A stretch of DNA of 64,000 nucleotides from a halophilic archaeon (GCA_003298465.1 QNGA01000007.1:124001-188000); one strand, 5' to 3'; shown: positions 1-8,707, numbered from the stretch's first letter. Notes: generated by a model from the letters alone, not told the origin. Numbers and translations: made by a program.

Positions 1-602
1 CAGTCCACGCCAAGGACGTTCGAATCCTCGGCTTTCTCAGGACTAGCAACGTCAAGTTCCCACTCCATCACCGCGTTGAGGTAGAATTCGTCGGCTTCGC
101 TGTCGTAGTGGACGGTACTGGTTGAAAAGGAGTAGTCGTCGTTCAGCAGGCACTCGCCGTGCGGCGTACCGTTGGGATTCTCGGGCAGGTCGTATTCGCA
201 CTCGACCCTGTCGTTGACGGTGGCGAGGCTCACCTTGTTGCGGTAGTAGGTGGCGGCTCGCTTGTCGTAGACGATGCTGAACGTGTCGTACTCTGGTTTG
301 CTGGTGTTTTCGCCGTCAGCAAGCTTGTCAACACAGTTGTCGATGTCGTCGGTGGCGCGTTTAATGGCCTTCTGGACGAGGTTTGCGTGCAAGTAGTCGG
401 GTTCTTCGCGGAGGTCGTCGTAGATGGCGGCTTCGGCTTCGCTTTTGCTGGTCACGCAGTCTTCGTCGGGATAGCGCCATGCCCAGTCTGCGGTGTGGTT
501 GGCGCAGTATTGGAATTTGGAGTTGGTGGCGTGGAGGTCGCTCTTGCGGTCGTCGGGCACGTCGAGGCGGACGCGAACCGTTCGAGTTACCTCCCACGCC
601 AT
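1..602 (-). CDS. tnpB: TnpB (IS200/IS605, IS1341-type) N-terminal part, runs off the window edge
   Basis: The minus-strand frame opens with MAWEVTRTVRVRLDVPDDRK at an ATG at 600-602 and stays open to base 1, giving about 200 residues. The composition and the start fit the N-terminal wedge/REC part of haloarchaeal TnpB, the RNA-guided nuclease of IS200/IS605 elements. The RuvC motifs and C-terminal zinc finger would lie left of base 1, so activity cannot be judged. The last visible residues (VLGVD) sit where the first RuvC aspartate is expected. No tnpA is seen beside it. A hairpin about 100 bp upstream (702-725) resembles an element end. Confidence 0.8.
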   Translation of the reverse strand, partial: MAWEVTRTVRVRLDVPDDRKSDLHATNSKFQYCANHTADWAWRYPDEDCVTSKSEAEAAIYDDLREEPDYLHANLVQKAIKRATDDIDNCVDKLADGENTSKPEYDTFSIVYDKRAATYYRNKVSLATVNDRVECEYDLPENPNGTPHGECLLNDDYSFSTSTVHYDSEADEFYLNAVMEWELDVASPEKAEDSNVLGVD

Positions 603-894
603 TTGTATCACAGGACCGTCTATCTTTATTAATAGTTTTGAATAGCGTGGGAGAGTCGGCAATGCCGTTTCGGTGGTTTGTGTAATGTAGCTTACGCGCT
701 TCCTCCCACCCCTGGAGGGATGGGCTTCCGCGCTGTTACCGTTGTGAGATCTGTGCTGGTCGACTAAGATCTGTTCAGTAAATTAACTGCTCTCCGGTTA
801 TGATCGTGACCAGACTTAATAACTGGTATGAATAGTAAGACGGCTGGTTTCGATTCCGAATGATGTATGTGAGTTGAAGCCAAACAAGGCTAGT
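603..894. mobile_element. Upstream end of the tnpB element, with an end-type hairpin at 702-725
   Basis: Bases 702-725 fold into a hairpin: CCCACCCCT pairs with AGGGATGGG with one mismatch, followed by GGCTTCC. The same arrangement of C-rich arm, short loop, G-rich arm and GGCTTTC/GGCTTCC occurs at 22564 and 54783. It matches the subterminal hairpins of IS200/IS605 elements. I see no gene between 603 and 894. Confidence 0.5.
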
Positions 895-1050
895 ATGAGT
901 GTTCTCTCGCGGGTCCGGCAGGTTGTAACGACCAGCGAGAAGCCAGATGTGGTGATTGAATGCCGGCAATGCGGGACGACATTCGACACTGCGCCTGATC
1001 GGTGTTCCGCATGCGGCAGTGACGATATCGTTGCCACCGCTATCAACTAA
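895..1050 (+). CDS. 51-residue zinc-ribbon protein
   Basis: The ATG at 895 opens a 51-residue frame that ends at TAA 1048-1050. It begins MSVLSRVRQVVTTSEKPDVV and then carries two CxxC knuckles (ECRQCG and RCSACG) 15 residues apart, a classic zinc ribbon. The C-terminus is acidic (GSDDIVATAIN). Tiny zinc-ribbon proteins of this kind are common in haloarchaea and mostly uncharacterised; nucleic-acid or protein binding is an inference. It stands alone, with no operon partner. It is too short for most gene callers, but the spacing of its cysteines makes a chance frame unlikely. Confidence 0.75.
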   Translation: MSVLSRVRQVVTTSEKPDVVIECRQCGTTFDTAPDRCSACGSDDIVATAIN

Positions 1051-1555
1051 CATAGCCTACCACATGGTCGGCTGATCGCGGTGGTTACCGATGTAAGAAG
1101 AGGATGGTGAAATTCAATCCGAGCGCTCAGGTCAGTGTGACCAAGAGGATGCGGGTCCGTACAGTTGTTCGTCAGTGTCGTCAGCATACGCCATTTCCGC
1201 AGGCGTTTCGAGGAGTTCGAGGTAGAGACCCCATTCTACGCGACAATACACATAGGTCAAGCCCGCTGTCGGCCCGTCCTCGTTTGTTTGGGTGCCATCT
1301 AAATGTAAGACAGACTATATAAGTTGTGATATCACGTCTATTGGGGGTCATGCCGCGAGTGAAATCAAGAAAACAATTGACGAATGAAAGCGTCAACCGC
1401 CTTAGAGACGTTCGAGAGAGCGTCGCTCTCTCGTCATCCCGAGACTGCATCGCCGTCTCGGACGACCTTGAGATAATCGACCCGTTCAGCCGGTGAAAGT
1501 GTAAGCCATTGTGTCAGTGCAACCCTCAGCAAGAGAAGTGGTAAATTGACCTCCC
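1051..1555. repeat. Gene-free stretch holding the left copy of a ~90-bp direct repeat (1404-1498) and a lone GTGATATCAC
   Basis: No gene is supported here. At 1326-1335 lies GTGATATCAC, the palindrome found at both tips of the MITE-like elements in this window, here without an element. Bases 1404-1498 contain a perfect 9-bp stem (CGAGAGAGC/GCTCTCTCG) followed by a second G+C-rich hairpin. A diverged copy in the same orientation lies at 3114-3205, on the other side of the Nramp-like gene. Confidence 0.5.
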
Positions 1556-2830
1556 TCAGAGTCCACCTGAGGTGAGTGTTTTGAGGAGACTGGGTAACGA
1601 AAGTCCTGCAAGAATAAACGATAACACGACGAGAATCACGTTGACGATGTTTGTTTTGAGATCGTTTGTGTGTTCACCCATGACCGTCTGATCATTGACG
1701 GCCCAGAAGAGTAACACCGCGGTGATAGGGAGGCTAACAATTCCACTGTACGAGGCAAATAGGACAATCATTTCGACAACAGTCATCCCAGTTGCAAGAT
1801 TGATTACTGGCGCCAGCACGCCGAGTGCTGTTCCAGCGGCGTAGATCCGTTTAAATGATCGGTCGGCACTATCGACGTCTCGTCCGCGGATATTCTCGAA
1901 CATATAGGCAACAGTCCACATGATCGGCATGATACTGTTGAACGCGGCCGCAGATGCGCCAACCAAGAATAGCACTGCTGCCCATCGACCCATAACTTCG
2001 ATGAGCGCTCGGCCAGGTGTAATGAAGCTTCGAAGGTTCTCATAGCCGGCAGGCCGAAGGACAGCGGCCGAGACCACTAACACTGAGACAATCAATATCA
2101 GTGCAATTGAGTACCCGAGCACGAGGTCCTTCCGCATCGTCGAAACGTCATCTGCATCCGTCCAGTTTTTCTCTTCAATGAGATTCGATTCAAGAAAGAA
2201 GTTTGCCCAGATTGCTGTCGACCCAATCACCGATGCCAACAGCGTCAGCGCACCACCTGGAAGTGTTGGCACAACGCCGGCAGCAACATCGATAATTGAT
2301 GGCGAGCTTACGCCGGCGACAAGCAGATATGCCCCTAAGAGTACGAATAGAAGGGCTGTGAGGACGCGTTCGAGGCTGTCGTAGTTCAGGAGTCCAACGA
2401 GGATTGCGGCGATGGTGACGATAACTGATAGTGGTTGCCAGCCGATTACGCCGCCGAGAAGGACGGAGAGTCCTTTCGCGGTCGCTGCAGTGAGTTCAAT
2501 CACCCAGAGGAAGACACCGATTGAGAGGACGACGCCTAATGCGGTGGCGATGCGTTGACCGAATTTTTGACGCATGAACGTACCGAGCGGCACACCGAAG
2601 ATACCAAGTCGGGCGCTCATGTCCTGAGCCATAATGCCGATCAAAGCGGCAGCAGCGAACCCCCAGATTAGCGAGTACCCGTAGCGGATTCCGACTGTAC
2701 TCGCAACGAAAATTGACCCAGACCCGACAACACTCGCAACCATCACGAAGGCGAGTCCGTAGTCTTGGAAAAACCCACTTGCTGTGTCTCGAAGCCTCTC
2801 ACTGGCAGAATTATGGACGTTTTCACTCAT
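1556..2830 (-). CDS. NRAMP-family (MntH/SLC11-like) transporter lacking the canonical metal-binding motifs
   Basis: This 424-residue integral membrane protein has about 11 hydrophobic segments. The start MSENVHNSAS was chosen at 2830; an upstream in-frame ATG would add 19 residues without family character. The first helix (residues 26-55, ASVVGSGSIFVASTVG) and following YGYSLIWGF match the NRAMP fold. However, the usual DPGN of helix 1 reads GSGS, and the MPHN of helix 6 is replaced around residues 203-214 by GSTAIWANFFLE. In characterised NRAMPs those residues bind Mn2+/Fe2+, so the substrate may be different or not a metal. The gene stands alone between direct repeats (1404-1498, 3114-3205). 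Confidence 0.8.
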   Translation of the reverse strand: MSENVHNSASERLRDTASGFFQDYGLAFVMVASVVGSGSIFVASTVGIRYGYSLIWGFAAAALIGIMAQDMSARLGIFGVPLGTFMRQKFGQRIATALGVVLSIGVFLWVIELTAATAKGLSVLLGGVIGWQPLSVIVTIAAILVGLLNYDSLERVLTALLFVLLGAYLLVAGVSSPSIIDVAAGVVPTLPGGALTLLASVIGSTAIWANFFLESNLIEEKNWTDADDVSTMRKDLVLGYSIALILIVSVLVVSAAVLRPAGYENLRSFITPGRALIEVMGRWAAVLFLVGASAAAFNSIMPIMWTVAYMFENIRGRDVDSADRSFKRIYAAGTALGVLAPVINLATGMTVVEMIVLFASYSGIVSLPITAVLLFWAVNDQTVMGEHTNDLKTNIVNVILVVLSFILAGLSLPSLLKTLTSGGL

Positions 2831-3385
2831 TGTAATTAACCGGAATATATTCTCTTGCGCGGTAGTGCGGTTCGTGAGCGAAAGCACGTGTCGCTGACAG
2901 GTATAGCGCGCACATTAATGGAATGCCCTTGAGATGGAAAAGTGGTGTGAAGGAGGATGATCGAGATTCATTCGTAACGTTATCACGACCTTGAAGTTGC
3001 CGAAGTCCAGTGATAATCACCTACAGTTCAATAGCAGCATCTACCGGCCTCACTGAGCACCATCAGTGGACGGTGTAGAGATGCATCTAGTGAACTGCCT
3101 CGGGTCACGTAGTTCGAAAGAACGTCGCTTTCTCGTCATCACGGACGACCGTCGGTCTTCCGAACGATCCCGAAGTATTCGCCCTTCTCAACTGGTAGAG
3201 TGCCAGTCAGTAATTGCTATGGCCCTATTGTCAAAGACTTCGTAGCCATCTCCGAGGGTGACTGCTGCCTCTATCTGAAGGCAGCGCGACACTGAGGACA
3301 GCCAGAACGAAACGACTAGCACAGCGACTGACGAATATCGCTACTTGTACAGCGCAGGTATCCTATCAACTGACGGGCAGAGTGT
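2831..3385. repeat. Gene-free stretch with the right copy of the direct repeat (3114-3205)
   Basis: The upstream region of the Nramp-like gene is followed by a copy of the 1404-1498 repeat in direct orientation. It shares a GTTCG start, the imperfect hairpin GAAAGAACG/CGCTTTCTC, TCGTCATC and a similar 3' half. No open frame with family features was seen. Confidence 0.45.
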
Positions 3386-3628
3386 ATGGACATTCCGCAT
3401 GAGCTCCAGACCGCTGCAGACCAACAGGACGACATTATCTTAACACGGCGCACACACGACGACGAGACCGTCACGACCATTGATTTCGGTCCCAAGGTTG
3501 AAGTTACGCTTGATATCGTCGGCAGTACTGTGATTGTCGTCGCAGGAGACCGCCAGTTTGAGTTCGACCGACCACCTGAAGCAAGTGAAATCACTACGAA
3601 TGACGGTATGCTGATGATCAAAGAATAG
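3386..3628 (+). CDS. DUF7127-like (Hsp20-like fold) small protein
   Basis: An 80-residue acidic protein starting MDIPHELQTAADQQDDIILT. The central part (DFGPKVEVTLDIVGSTVIVV, then AGDRQFEFDRPP) and the end (EITTNDGMLMIKE) have the beta-strand pattern of haloarchaeal DUF7127 proteins, which resemble the alpha-crystallin/Hsp20 domain. The family's role is not established; a chaperone-like role is only inferred from the fold. Length is normal for the family. There is no operon partner within 300 bp. Confidence 0.65.
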   Translation: MDIPHELQTAADQQDDIILTRRTHDDETVTTIDFGPKVEVTLDIVGSTVIVVAGDRQFEFDRPPEASEITTNDGMLMIKE

Positions 3629-3941
3629 TGTGCAGCGACGGGACCGCATCATGCGAGACCACAGCTGACGGCATGGTCTCAATCGGTGGCTCACCGAGAT
3701 CGCGTAATTTGTTATGCAACGGCAGATAGAACGGCGTCTGTTCGAGAGTTTGCTCAGATAATGGCCAATTGCATCGTTCGGGTCCAGACGATTCGCTACT
3801 GGTATTCGGGTTTGAGAGAGTGATGATCGACTGGTGGTCTGCCAGCTTCAGTGCGGTATAGCTGTCGTTCGCTGTTCTGCTATCTCAATAACTAAGCTCG
3901 GACGCAGCGTAGGGAGAGTGCGGTTGAAGAGGTGTATTATT
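3629..3941 (+). other. Intergenic, no gene seen
   Basis: A 313-bp stretch between the DUF7127-like and SnoaL-like genes. An in-frame extension of the downstream gene back to 3834 exists but is not family-like. I see no repeat or RNA gene here. Confidence 0.4.
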
Positions 3942-4394
3942 ATGGCAACAGCGCAAGAAAACGAACAGGTCGCTCGCCGTCTAACTGAAGATGTCTTTGG
4001 CGAACAGAACTACGATGTGGTCGACGACCTCGTCGCCGAGGACTATGTCTTGCACGATCCCTCAATGCCAGAGCCAGTACGTGGTCCCGACGGCTACCGG
4101 GAGATGGCTGAAGAGGGCGCGAGCATAATCGATGGGCCAATCGAGATTAATCAGCTCATCTCAACGGATGATTGGGTGATCTCACGATGGACCCAACATG
4201 GTACTCACGTTGGTGAGATGATGGGGATCGAGCCGACGAACGAGGACGTGACTGTGACTGGAATCGAGATCAGTCGGTTCGAGGATGGCAAGCTCGCCGA
4301 GACATGGCATGAGGTCAATATCCTTGGCATGCTCATGCAGATTGGAGCACTCCCAGAGAATCTCTCCTCAGACATAGAATCTGCACACGACTGA
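3942..4394 (+). CDS. SnoaL-like / ester cyclase family protein
   Basis: A 150-residue protein beginning MATAQENEQVARRLTEDVFG; this ATG was preferred to one 108 bases upstream because the family starts here. The NTF2-like cone fold is indicated by VVDDLVAEDYVLHDP, then GPDGYREMAEEG, WVISRWTQHGTHVGE and ISRFEDGKLAETWHEVN, the usual order of SnoaL-type ester cyclases. In the family, His/Asp residues lining the cavity bind small ligands; the actual substrate cannot be told. Single gene. An old degradative or general stress role is possible but not shown. Confidence 0.75.
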   Translation: MATAQENEQVARRLTEDVFGEQNYDVVDDLVAEDYVLHDPSMPEPVRGPDGYREMAEEGASIIDGPIEINQLISTDDWVISRWTQHGTHVGEMMGIEPTNEDVTVTGIEISRFEDGKLAETWHEVNILGMLMQIGALPENLSSDIESAHD

Positions 4395-4922
4395 TTGGAA
4401 ACACAACCACTGACGTTCTATTTTTACTCGTATAGCGCCTAACAGGTGAAGGAAGTGTTCTTACTTAGCCAGTTGATCAGACGGCCGACTCAAAACTGGT
4501 GAGTCTTATATGAATGACATTATCCGTCGAGCGTCACTATCCCTTCGAACACCTGTTTATCGCTGAAACTCTCGTTTACTATCCCGAATCACCCCTCGTC
4601 GCGAGTGACATCAAATCCGCGCTCTTTTCCTCATTTCTGTGGCAGATTAGTACTCTTTGGCGATTGGTTACCGAGCAGCTGGCGATGACACTGATGTGTG
4701 TATCGACCATCATCGAATCGCTGATTCTGCCTAGTACTCACCACCGTGTCACTTGTGAAATGGAAGATAGTACCCACTGTGGAATAACGGGTGATCTCAA
4801 CGAAGGATGACCGAAATTGTGTAACTAGATCAAACGATCAACCGTGGTAGCGGCAGATATCCACTGCAGAAGAACTATTTCCTGGCGACAAGAATTATAT
4901 TCGTCGAGCTGGAATAGCCTCT
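4395..4922 (+). other. Gene-free stretch
   Basis: 528 bp without a supportable gene. A 98-codon open frame at 4514-4810 has no haloarchaeal composition (few acidic residues, many Leu/Thr/Ser) and no motif, so it is not called. A TATA-like AGAATTATATTCG about 30 bases before 4923 could serve the downstream operon. Confidence 0.4.
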
Positions 4923-5459
4923 ATGGCGGGGTCAGAGTCCAACGACGGACCACCAGCCTTCGACGATGCGTTCGATGCCGATGATGTCGAACAACGCATC
5001 TACGGAGTCATCTTGCAGACGCGCGAGCCTGCAACAGCGACTGTCATCGCAGATCATGCTGACTGTGATCCGAAAACTGCCCGAAAATATCTCAGCTGGT
5101 TTGCGAACCTCGGCATCATCACACGCCACAACGGCCACCCGGCCACCTACGAACGCAACGACGCGTATTTCAAATGGCGACGCATCAACCAGCTTGCCGC
5201 AAACCACTCCCGTGAAGAACTCCAGCAACAGGTACGCACCCTCACAGAGAAAATCACACGCTATGAAGATGCGTATGACGCTGCAACGCCAGCGGACGTG
5301 AACGCGCTCACTATTGCGGAAGCGAACGTCGACTGGTCGATTGACGAGATCTACAGTGACCTCGCAGACTGGTCAACCGCTCGCCAAGAGCGGGAACGCT
5401 ATGAGCGAGCCCGCCAGCAACGCGCCGACACGCCTGACCACAACCACGCTTCTGGATAG
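4923..5459 (+). CDS. DUF7342-like winged-helix regulator, probable antitoxin of a two-gene unit
   Basis: A 178-residue acidic protein. Residues ~20-80 form a winged helix (IYGVILQTREPATATVIADH, then CDPKTARKYLSWFANLGIIT), followed by a long charged helical region (EELQQQVRTLTEKITRYEDAY). This is the architecture of haloarchaeal DUF7342 proteins, which act as putative DNA-binding regulators. The stop at 5457-5459 is two bases before the ATG at 5462, so the two genes are co-transcribed. Pairing a regulator with a short basic/aromatic protein suggests a toxin-antitoxin unit; that is inference. Confidence 0.65.
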   Translation: MAGSESNDGPPAFDDAFDADDVEQRIYGVILQTREPATATVIADHADCDPKTARKYLSWFANLGIITRHNGHPATYERNDAYFKWRRINQLAANHSREELQQQVRTLTEKITRYEDAYDAATPADVNALTIAEANVDWSIDEIYSDLADWSTARQERERYERARQQRADTPDHNHASG

Positions 5460-5461
5460 CG

Positions 5462-5896
5462 ATGGTCCCACCAGCTGGTGATGGGGGTAGTCCCGCGCCC
5501 ATCGACCGACCAATCCTCGAGTTTCTGCAGACACGACTCACCGCCACAAACCAAGTTGCACAGGCCGCTATCACAGATGACAGTGGCCATCTTGAACTCC
5601 ATATCGACTTCGCACCGACGTACTATCCACCAACAGTAGACAATGCATCCCTCGCAGTGCGGTGGTATACGAATGACGACTTCAAACTTCATTACCGGGA
5701 AGTCCACCCAGATAGCGCCTGGGAATGTCGCTGGGATCGACACTCAAATCCCCATAACACGCGAGATCATTTTCATCCACCGCCATCCGCACCAACGCTT
5801 GGTGAGGACGCCTCTTGGCCGGATGATCATCGCGACGTCCTGACGTTCGTCCTTGACGAAATCGAACAACGAATCACCGATCTCTGGGAACGATAG
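5462..5896 (+). CDS. Partner of the DUF7342-like gene; possibly a TumE-like toxin
   Basis: A 144-residue protein with the central segment ECRWDRHSNPHNTRDHFHPP (aromatic, His-rich) and a C-terminal amphipathic helix (VLTFVLDEIEQRITDLWER). The mix of beta strands and a conserved His cluster recalls the DUF6516/TumE toxin family, but the match is by eye and weak. It starts two bases after the upstream regulator. If it is a toxin the His cluster is the likely active site. It may simply be a conserved haloarchaeal protein of unknown function. Confidence 0.5.
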   Translation: MVPPAGDGGSPAPIDRPILEFLQTRLTATNQVAQAAITDDSGHLELHIDFAPTYYPPTVDNASLAVRWYTNDDFKLHYREVHPDSAWECRWDRHSNPHNTRDHFHPPPSAPTLGEDASWPDDHRDVLTFVLDEIEQRITDLWER

Positions 5897-6230
5897 GTGG
5901 TCACCTTCTCCACCCTAACGGGCGGAGCTTGTCGGTGGACTCCTGTTCTGGCCGAAACTACTCGGCAGGCTGGTAGTAGCCGTTCATGTTCAGCATCTCC
6001 CGCTTCAGGGCGAGGTACCGTGTCGTCCGGCCACGTGGAGACTTGTGCATCGTCGAAGAGTTCGAGCAAGCACTCGGACGCAGCGTCCTCGACGTGTAAG
6101 CCGCCCCAGTCGCCAGCAGTGCTCACACGAGTACCGGTAGCGAAAGCTCTCGCTCCCATGATGCAGCATACCTTGGAGGAGATGGCGAAATACAGCTGTT
6201 CGAATGTCGTTCGCGGGTGGAATCTGTTCG
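5897..6230 (-). pseudogene. Degenerate minus-strand coding remnant
   Basis: On the minus strand from about 6160 to 5950 three frames each carry short protein-like pieces (RYRYSCEHCW with a CxxC; STAGDWGGLHVEDAASECLL; TRYLALKREMLNMNGYYQPA then stop). They read as one coding region broken by frameshifts. I do not recognise the family. It ends beside the stop of the upstream toxin-like gene. Confidence 0.35.
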
Positions 6231-6285
6231 TATCGATGGATTCAAGGCGTTGTTAGCATGATGAGAGATCGAGCGAAAAGCCTCA
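6231..6285 (+). promoter_or_regulatory. Conserved leader of TRAM paralogue 1
   Basis: TATCGATGGATTCAAGG at 6231-6247, then TTGTTAG, matches blocks before the other three TRAM genes (16139, 29462, 58450), consensus TGAATCGGNGGACTCAAG. The spacing to the ATG is 40-60 bases in all four. Promoter, operator or 5'-UTR element are all possible. Confidence 0.5.
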
Positions 6286-6720
6286 ATGGAAATTCCCGAC
6301 GAATTACTCTGTCTGTTCAGTGCAGACATCAATGAGCAAGACGGGGGGTACACTGTCACTATTCCCGAACACGAAGTTACGACAGGCAACGTTGACAATG
6401 ATAGGTTGTATCGCGTTGCGCTGCTGGAGACAACGACGACAAACGACCATGCATCAGACAGAGATAAATCACAGCGGGAAACAGACACTGAAACCGATCC
6501 TACGCCGAGCCCTGAGCCGCCAGTCGAGGTCGGTGAGCATCGGACGGTCGAAATCGAAGGAATTGGTGAGCAGGGCGATGGCATTGCCCGTGTTGATCGT
6601 GGCTACGTAATTATCGTCCCTGAGACGGAGCAACGGGAACGCGTTACAGTCGAGATCAATGACGTGACCCCAAACGTTGCATTCGGAGAGGTTGTTGACC
6701 GAAAAGCGTACTACGAGTAG
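6286..6720 (+). CDS. TRAM-domain protein, paralogue 1 of 4
   Basis: A 144-residue acidic protein. The N-terminal ~45 residues (MEIPDELLCLFSADINEQDG, then YTVTIPEHEV) form a haloarchaeal cap; a linker rich in Thr/Pro/Glu follows. Residues ~85-140 are a TRAM domain (VEIEGIGEQGDGIARVDRGY, VIIVPET, VTVEINDV, VAFGEVVD), a small beta-barrel that binds RNA in tRNA-modifying enzymes and in stand-alone archaeal RNA chaperones. Three paralogues lie at 16196, 29501 and 58510. Here the convergent small gene seen beside paralogues 2 and 3 is absent. RNA chaperoning is inferred from the domain. Confidence 0.85.
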   Translation: MEIPDELLCLFSADINEQDGGYTVTIPEHEVTTGNVDNDRLYRVALLETTTTNDHASDRDKSQRETDTETDPTPSPEPPVEVGEHRTVEIEGIGEQGDGIARVDRGYVIIVPETEQRERVTVEINDVTPNVAFGEVVDRKAYYE

Positions 6721-6848
6721 ATCACTCAACTCAATCGCCTGTGAAGTCATCCTCAGCGGCAAACGTGTACTTCCAGACATACTGCTTGGAAACCCACGTG
6801 AGGTAATATCCTGTCATTTACCTGCATGGCGTCCTGCGAAACTAGCTA

Positions 6849-7283
6849 GTGCCGTCAGACGAGTTCCAGCCCCCAGACGCAGAGAGTACTGACGAGGAGC
6901 CGGCGATCCGGTGTGATGACTGTCAGTCTGTCCTCGACTCCGAACGCCAGCAAGACATGGCATTCCTCCTATTGGATCACCTCACCGTTCCCATGATCGG
7001 CTGTGAGACACATCTCGAGCAGTTTAGCTCGATCTGTGGGTTGACGTCTGATGATACGGCCGACCTCCTCCAGCACCAGCCAGCTGGCGGGATCACGTGT
7101 CCCGGCTGTCGTCTCGCACCACATAATCCAGGCCAACCGATGATACCCGTCCAAGACGGTGCAATTGTCGCCATGGCGTGTCCTGAACACCAGTCAAAAA
7201 TCATGCAGCGATTCCAGATGGGACTCCAAACCCACCAACAGCTGACGTCCACGCTCGATACACCCACGAACTCCCCACTCTGA
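6849..7283 (+). CDS. Cysteine/histidine-rich small protein, putative zinc binding
   Basis: 144 residues from a GTG at 6849; the codon just before it is TAG-containing and no ATG is available in frame. Two knuckles, IRCDDCQS and ITCPGCRLAP, lie about 85 residues apart with paired Cys/His near 55 and 120 (GCETHLEQF, ACPEHQSK), so two zinc sites are likely. The middle (LDHLTVPMIGCETHLEQFSS) is helical. I do not know the family name. It sits between TRAM paralogue 1 and another small zinc protein in the same orientation, 74 bp apart from the latter. Confidence 0.65.
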   Translation: MPSDEFQPPDAESTDEEPAIRCDDCQSVLDSERQQDMAFLLLDHLTVPMIGCETHLEQFSSICGLTSDDTADLLQHQPAGGITCPGCRLAPHNPGQPMIPVQDGAIVAMACPEHQSKIMQRFQMGLQTHQQLTSTLDTPTNSPL

Positions 7284-7357
7284 TCCGAGCGTTATGAACA
7301 GACAGCCAGGCAATCGTAGGGGGTGTACTTTTGTGACAGGTTGTTTTAGGAGATAGT

Positions 7358-7711
7358 ATGGGCGACGGGATGGTCCCGACCGAAGAGTACGACGATCGCA
7401 TCAGAGTCGTCGTTCTCAACGACAAGCAGGGGCGCCAGACCATCTCTTGTGCATCGTATCCGGAGGCGATTGCAGTTGTCAAGGACAAGCAGCCCGCAGC
7501 GACCGCTGTGAAAATTGAAAATCGGGACGGTGAGATCGTGTTCACGTCAGATGAAATGGATATCCACGAGTGGGAGCAAGAATGGAAGCGCGCAAAACGC
7601 CGTCTCTCCGTTGACGTCGAAAAGCGTGAGTGCCCGTACGATAATACTGCGTGTTTCGCCGATGATCTCTGCGTCCAGTGCCAGATAGATCAAGTACAAG
7701 CCCATTATTAA
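7358..7711 (+). CDS. 117-residue conserved haloarchaeal protein with C-terminal Cys cluster
   Basis: Starts MGDGMVPTEEYDDRIRVVVL. An alpha/beta N-terminal part ends at IENRDGEIVFTSDEMD, followed by a basic helix (EWEQEWKRAKRRLSVDVEKR) and a zinc-binding tail, CPYDNTACFADDLCVQCQID, with four or five cysteines. The gene follows another small zinc protein with a short gap. Function is unknown; a zinc-stabilised regulatory or adaptor protein is the most one can say. Confidence 0.65.
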   Translation: MGDGMVPTEEYDDRIRVVVLNDKQGRQTISCASYPEAIAVVKDKQPAATAVKIENRDGEIVFTSDEMDIHEWEQEWKRAKRRLSVDVEKRECPYDNTACFADDLCVQCQIDQVQAHY

Positions 7712-7824
7712 GCGATCTGCATCACCAGATGAAGACATCCTCTAATCCGTACGTATTTTCAATCAGTTGATGACAGTGATACAGGGCTAACGGACTGCGT
7801 TTCGCACGGTTTATCGGCGATGCC

Positions 7825-8624
7825 ATGAAAGGAGTTCGTGTGTCGCTTGCCGAGCGCGTTCGTGGTCTCGTCGAACTCACCCGGCCAGGTAATGCTATCG
7901 CGTCCGGGTACTGACGTTCACGGGGGCATTTGTTGCTGAGGGCAGCGAGATTTTCACGAACAGTGCTGCTGTTGTCATGGCAGTTCTGACAACGATTCTA
8001 GCGACTGGCGCGGGGATGACGATCAACGACTATTTCGACCGAGATATTGACCGGATCAACAATCCTGAGCGACCAATTCCCCGCGGCGCTGTTGCCCCGA
8101 ACACGGTACTCGGCTTCAGTATGGTCCTGTTTGCGATCGCTGGAGCACTTACGTTCATGCTGCCAACGCTGGCAACAGCGATCGCTGTCGTGAATTGCGT
8201 TGGCCTCGTTACCTACACTGAATTTTTCAAAGGACTACCTGGAATGGGCAATCTGCTTGTGTCGTATCTTGGCGGGAGTACATTCTTATTCGGTGCTGCA
8301 GCTGTTGGCCAGCTGAGCGCGTCGGTCGTTGTGCTGTTCCTTCTTGCAGCACTGTCGACGTTCTCCCGGGAGGTGATCAAGGACGTCGAGGACCTCGCCG
8401 GTGATCGCGAAGAAGGCCTTCAAACACTGCCAATTCTGATTGGACGTCGCCCAGCACTCGGTCTTGCTATGGCGGTACTGATCGTTGCAGTGGCTGCTAG
8501 TCCACTACCGTATCTCCGTAGCCTCTTGGTCGGTCGGTATGCGTTCACCGATGCAGCACAACTACAGCGATTCGAAGCATCATCTCCGACACTGATATCC
8601 TCCCTCCGTTCCAGATGGCGATGA
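7825..8624 (+). pseudogene. UbiA-family prenyltransferase, frameshifted and with a lost C-terminus
   Basis: The frame starts MKGVRVSLAERVRGLVELTR and stops after ASGY at ~7913. The next frame continues LTFTGAFVAEG and carries the UbiA signature NDYFDRDIDRINNPERPIPR (the first prenyl-diphosphate-Mg2+ site) and a second acidic motif, EVIKDVEDLAGDREEG. One missing G near 7908 (three where GGGG would restore ASGVLTF) explains the break. The end (SLLVGRYAFTDAAQLQRFEA) does not match the usual last two helices, so the 3' end is also lost. It is related to digeranylgeranylglyceryl phosphate synthase, the archaeal lipid enzyme. This copy is probably non-functional unless the G is a sequencing error. 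Confidence 0.8.
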
Positions 8625-8707
8625 AGAATTGCGTCCTGTTTGTCGACGGAGACTGTAGAAGTCGCAGTGAGGATGGTGTTTAAGTGATGCAGCGGGTACA
8701 CTCAGGT

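Noticed and set aside
4514..4810. 98-codon plus-strand open frame
   Set aside because: Not acidic, no motif, unlike haloarchaeal proteins in composition; no conserved neighbour.
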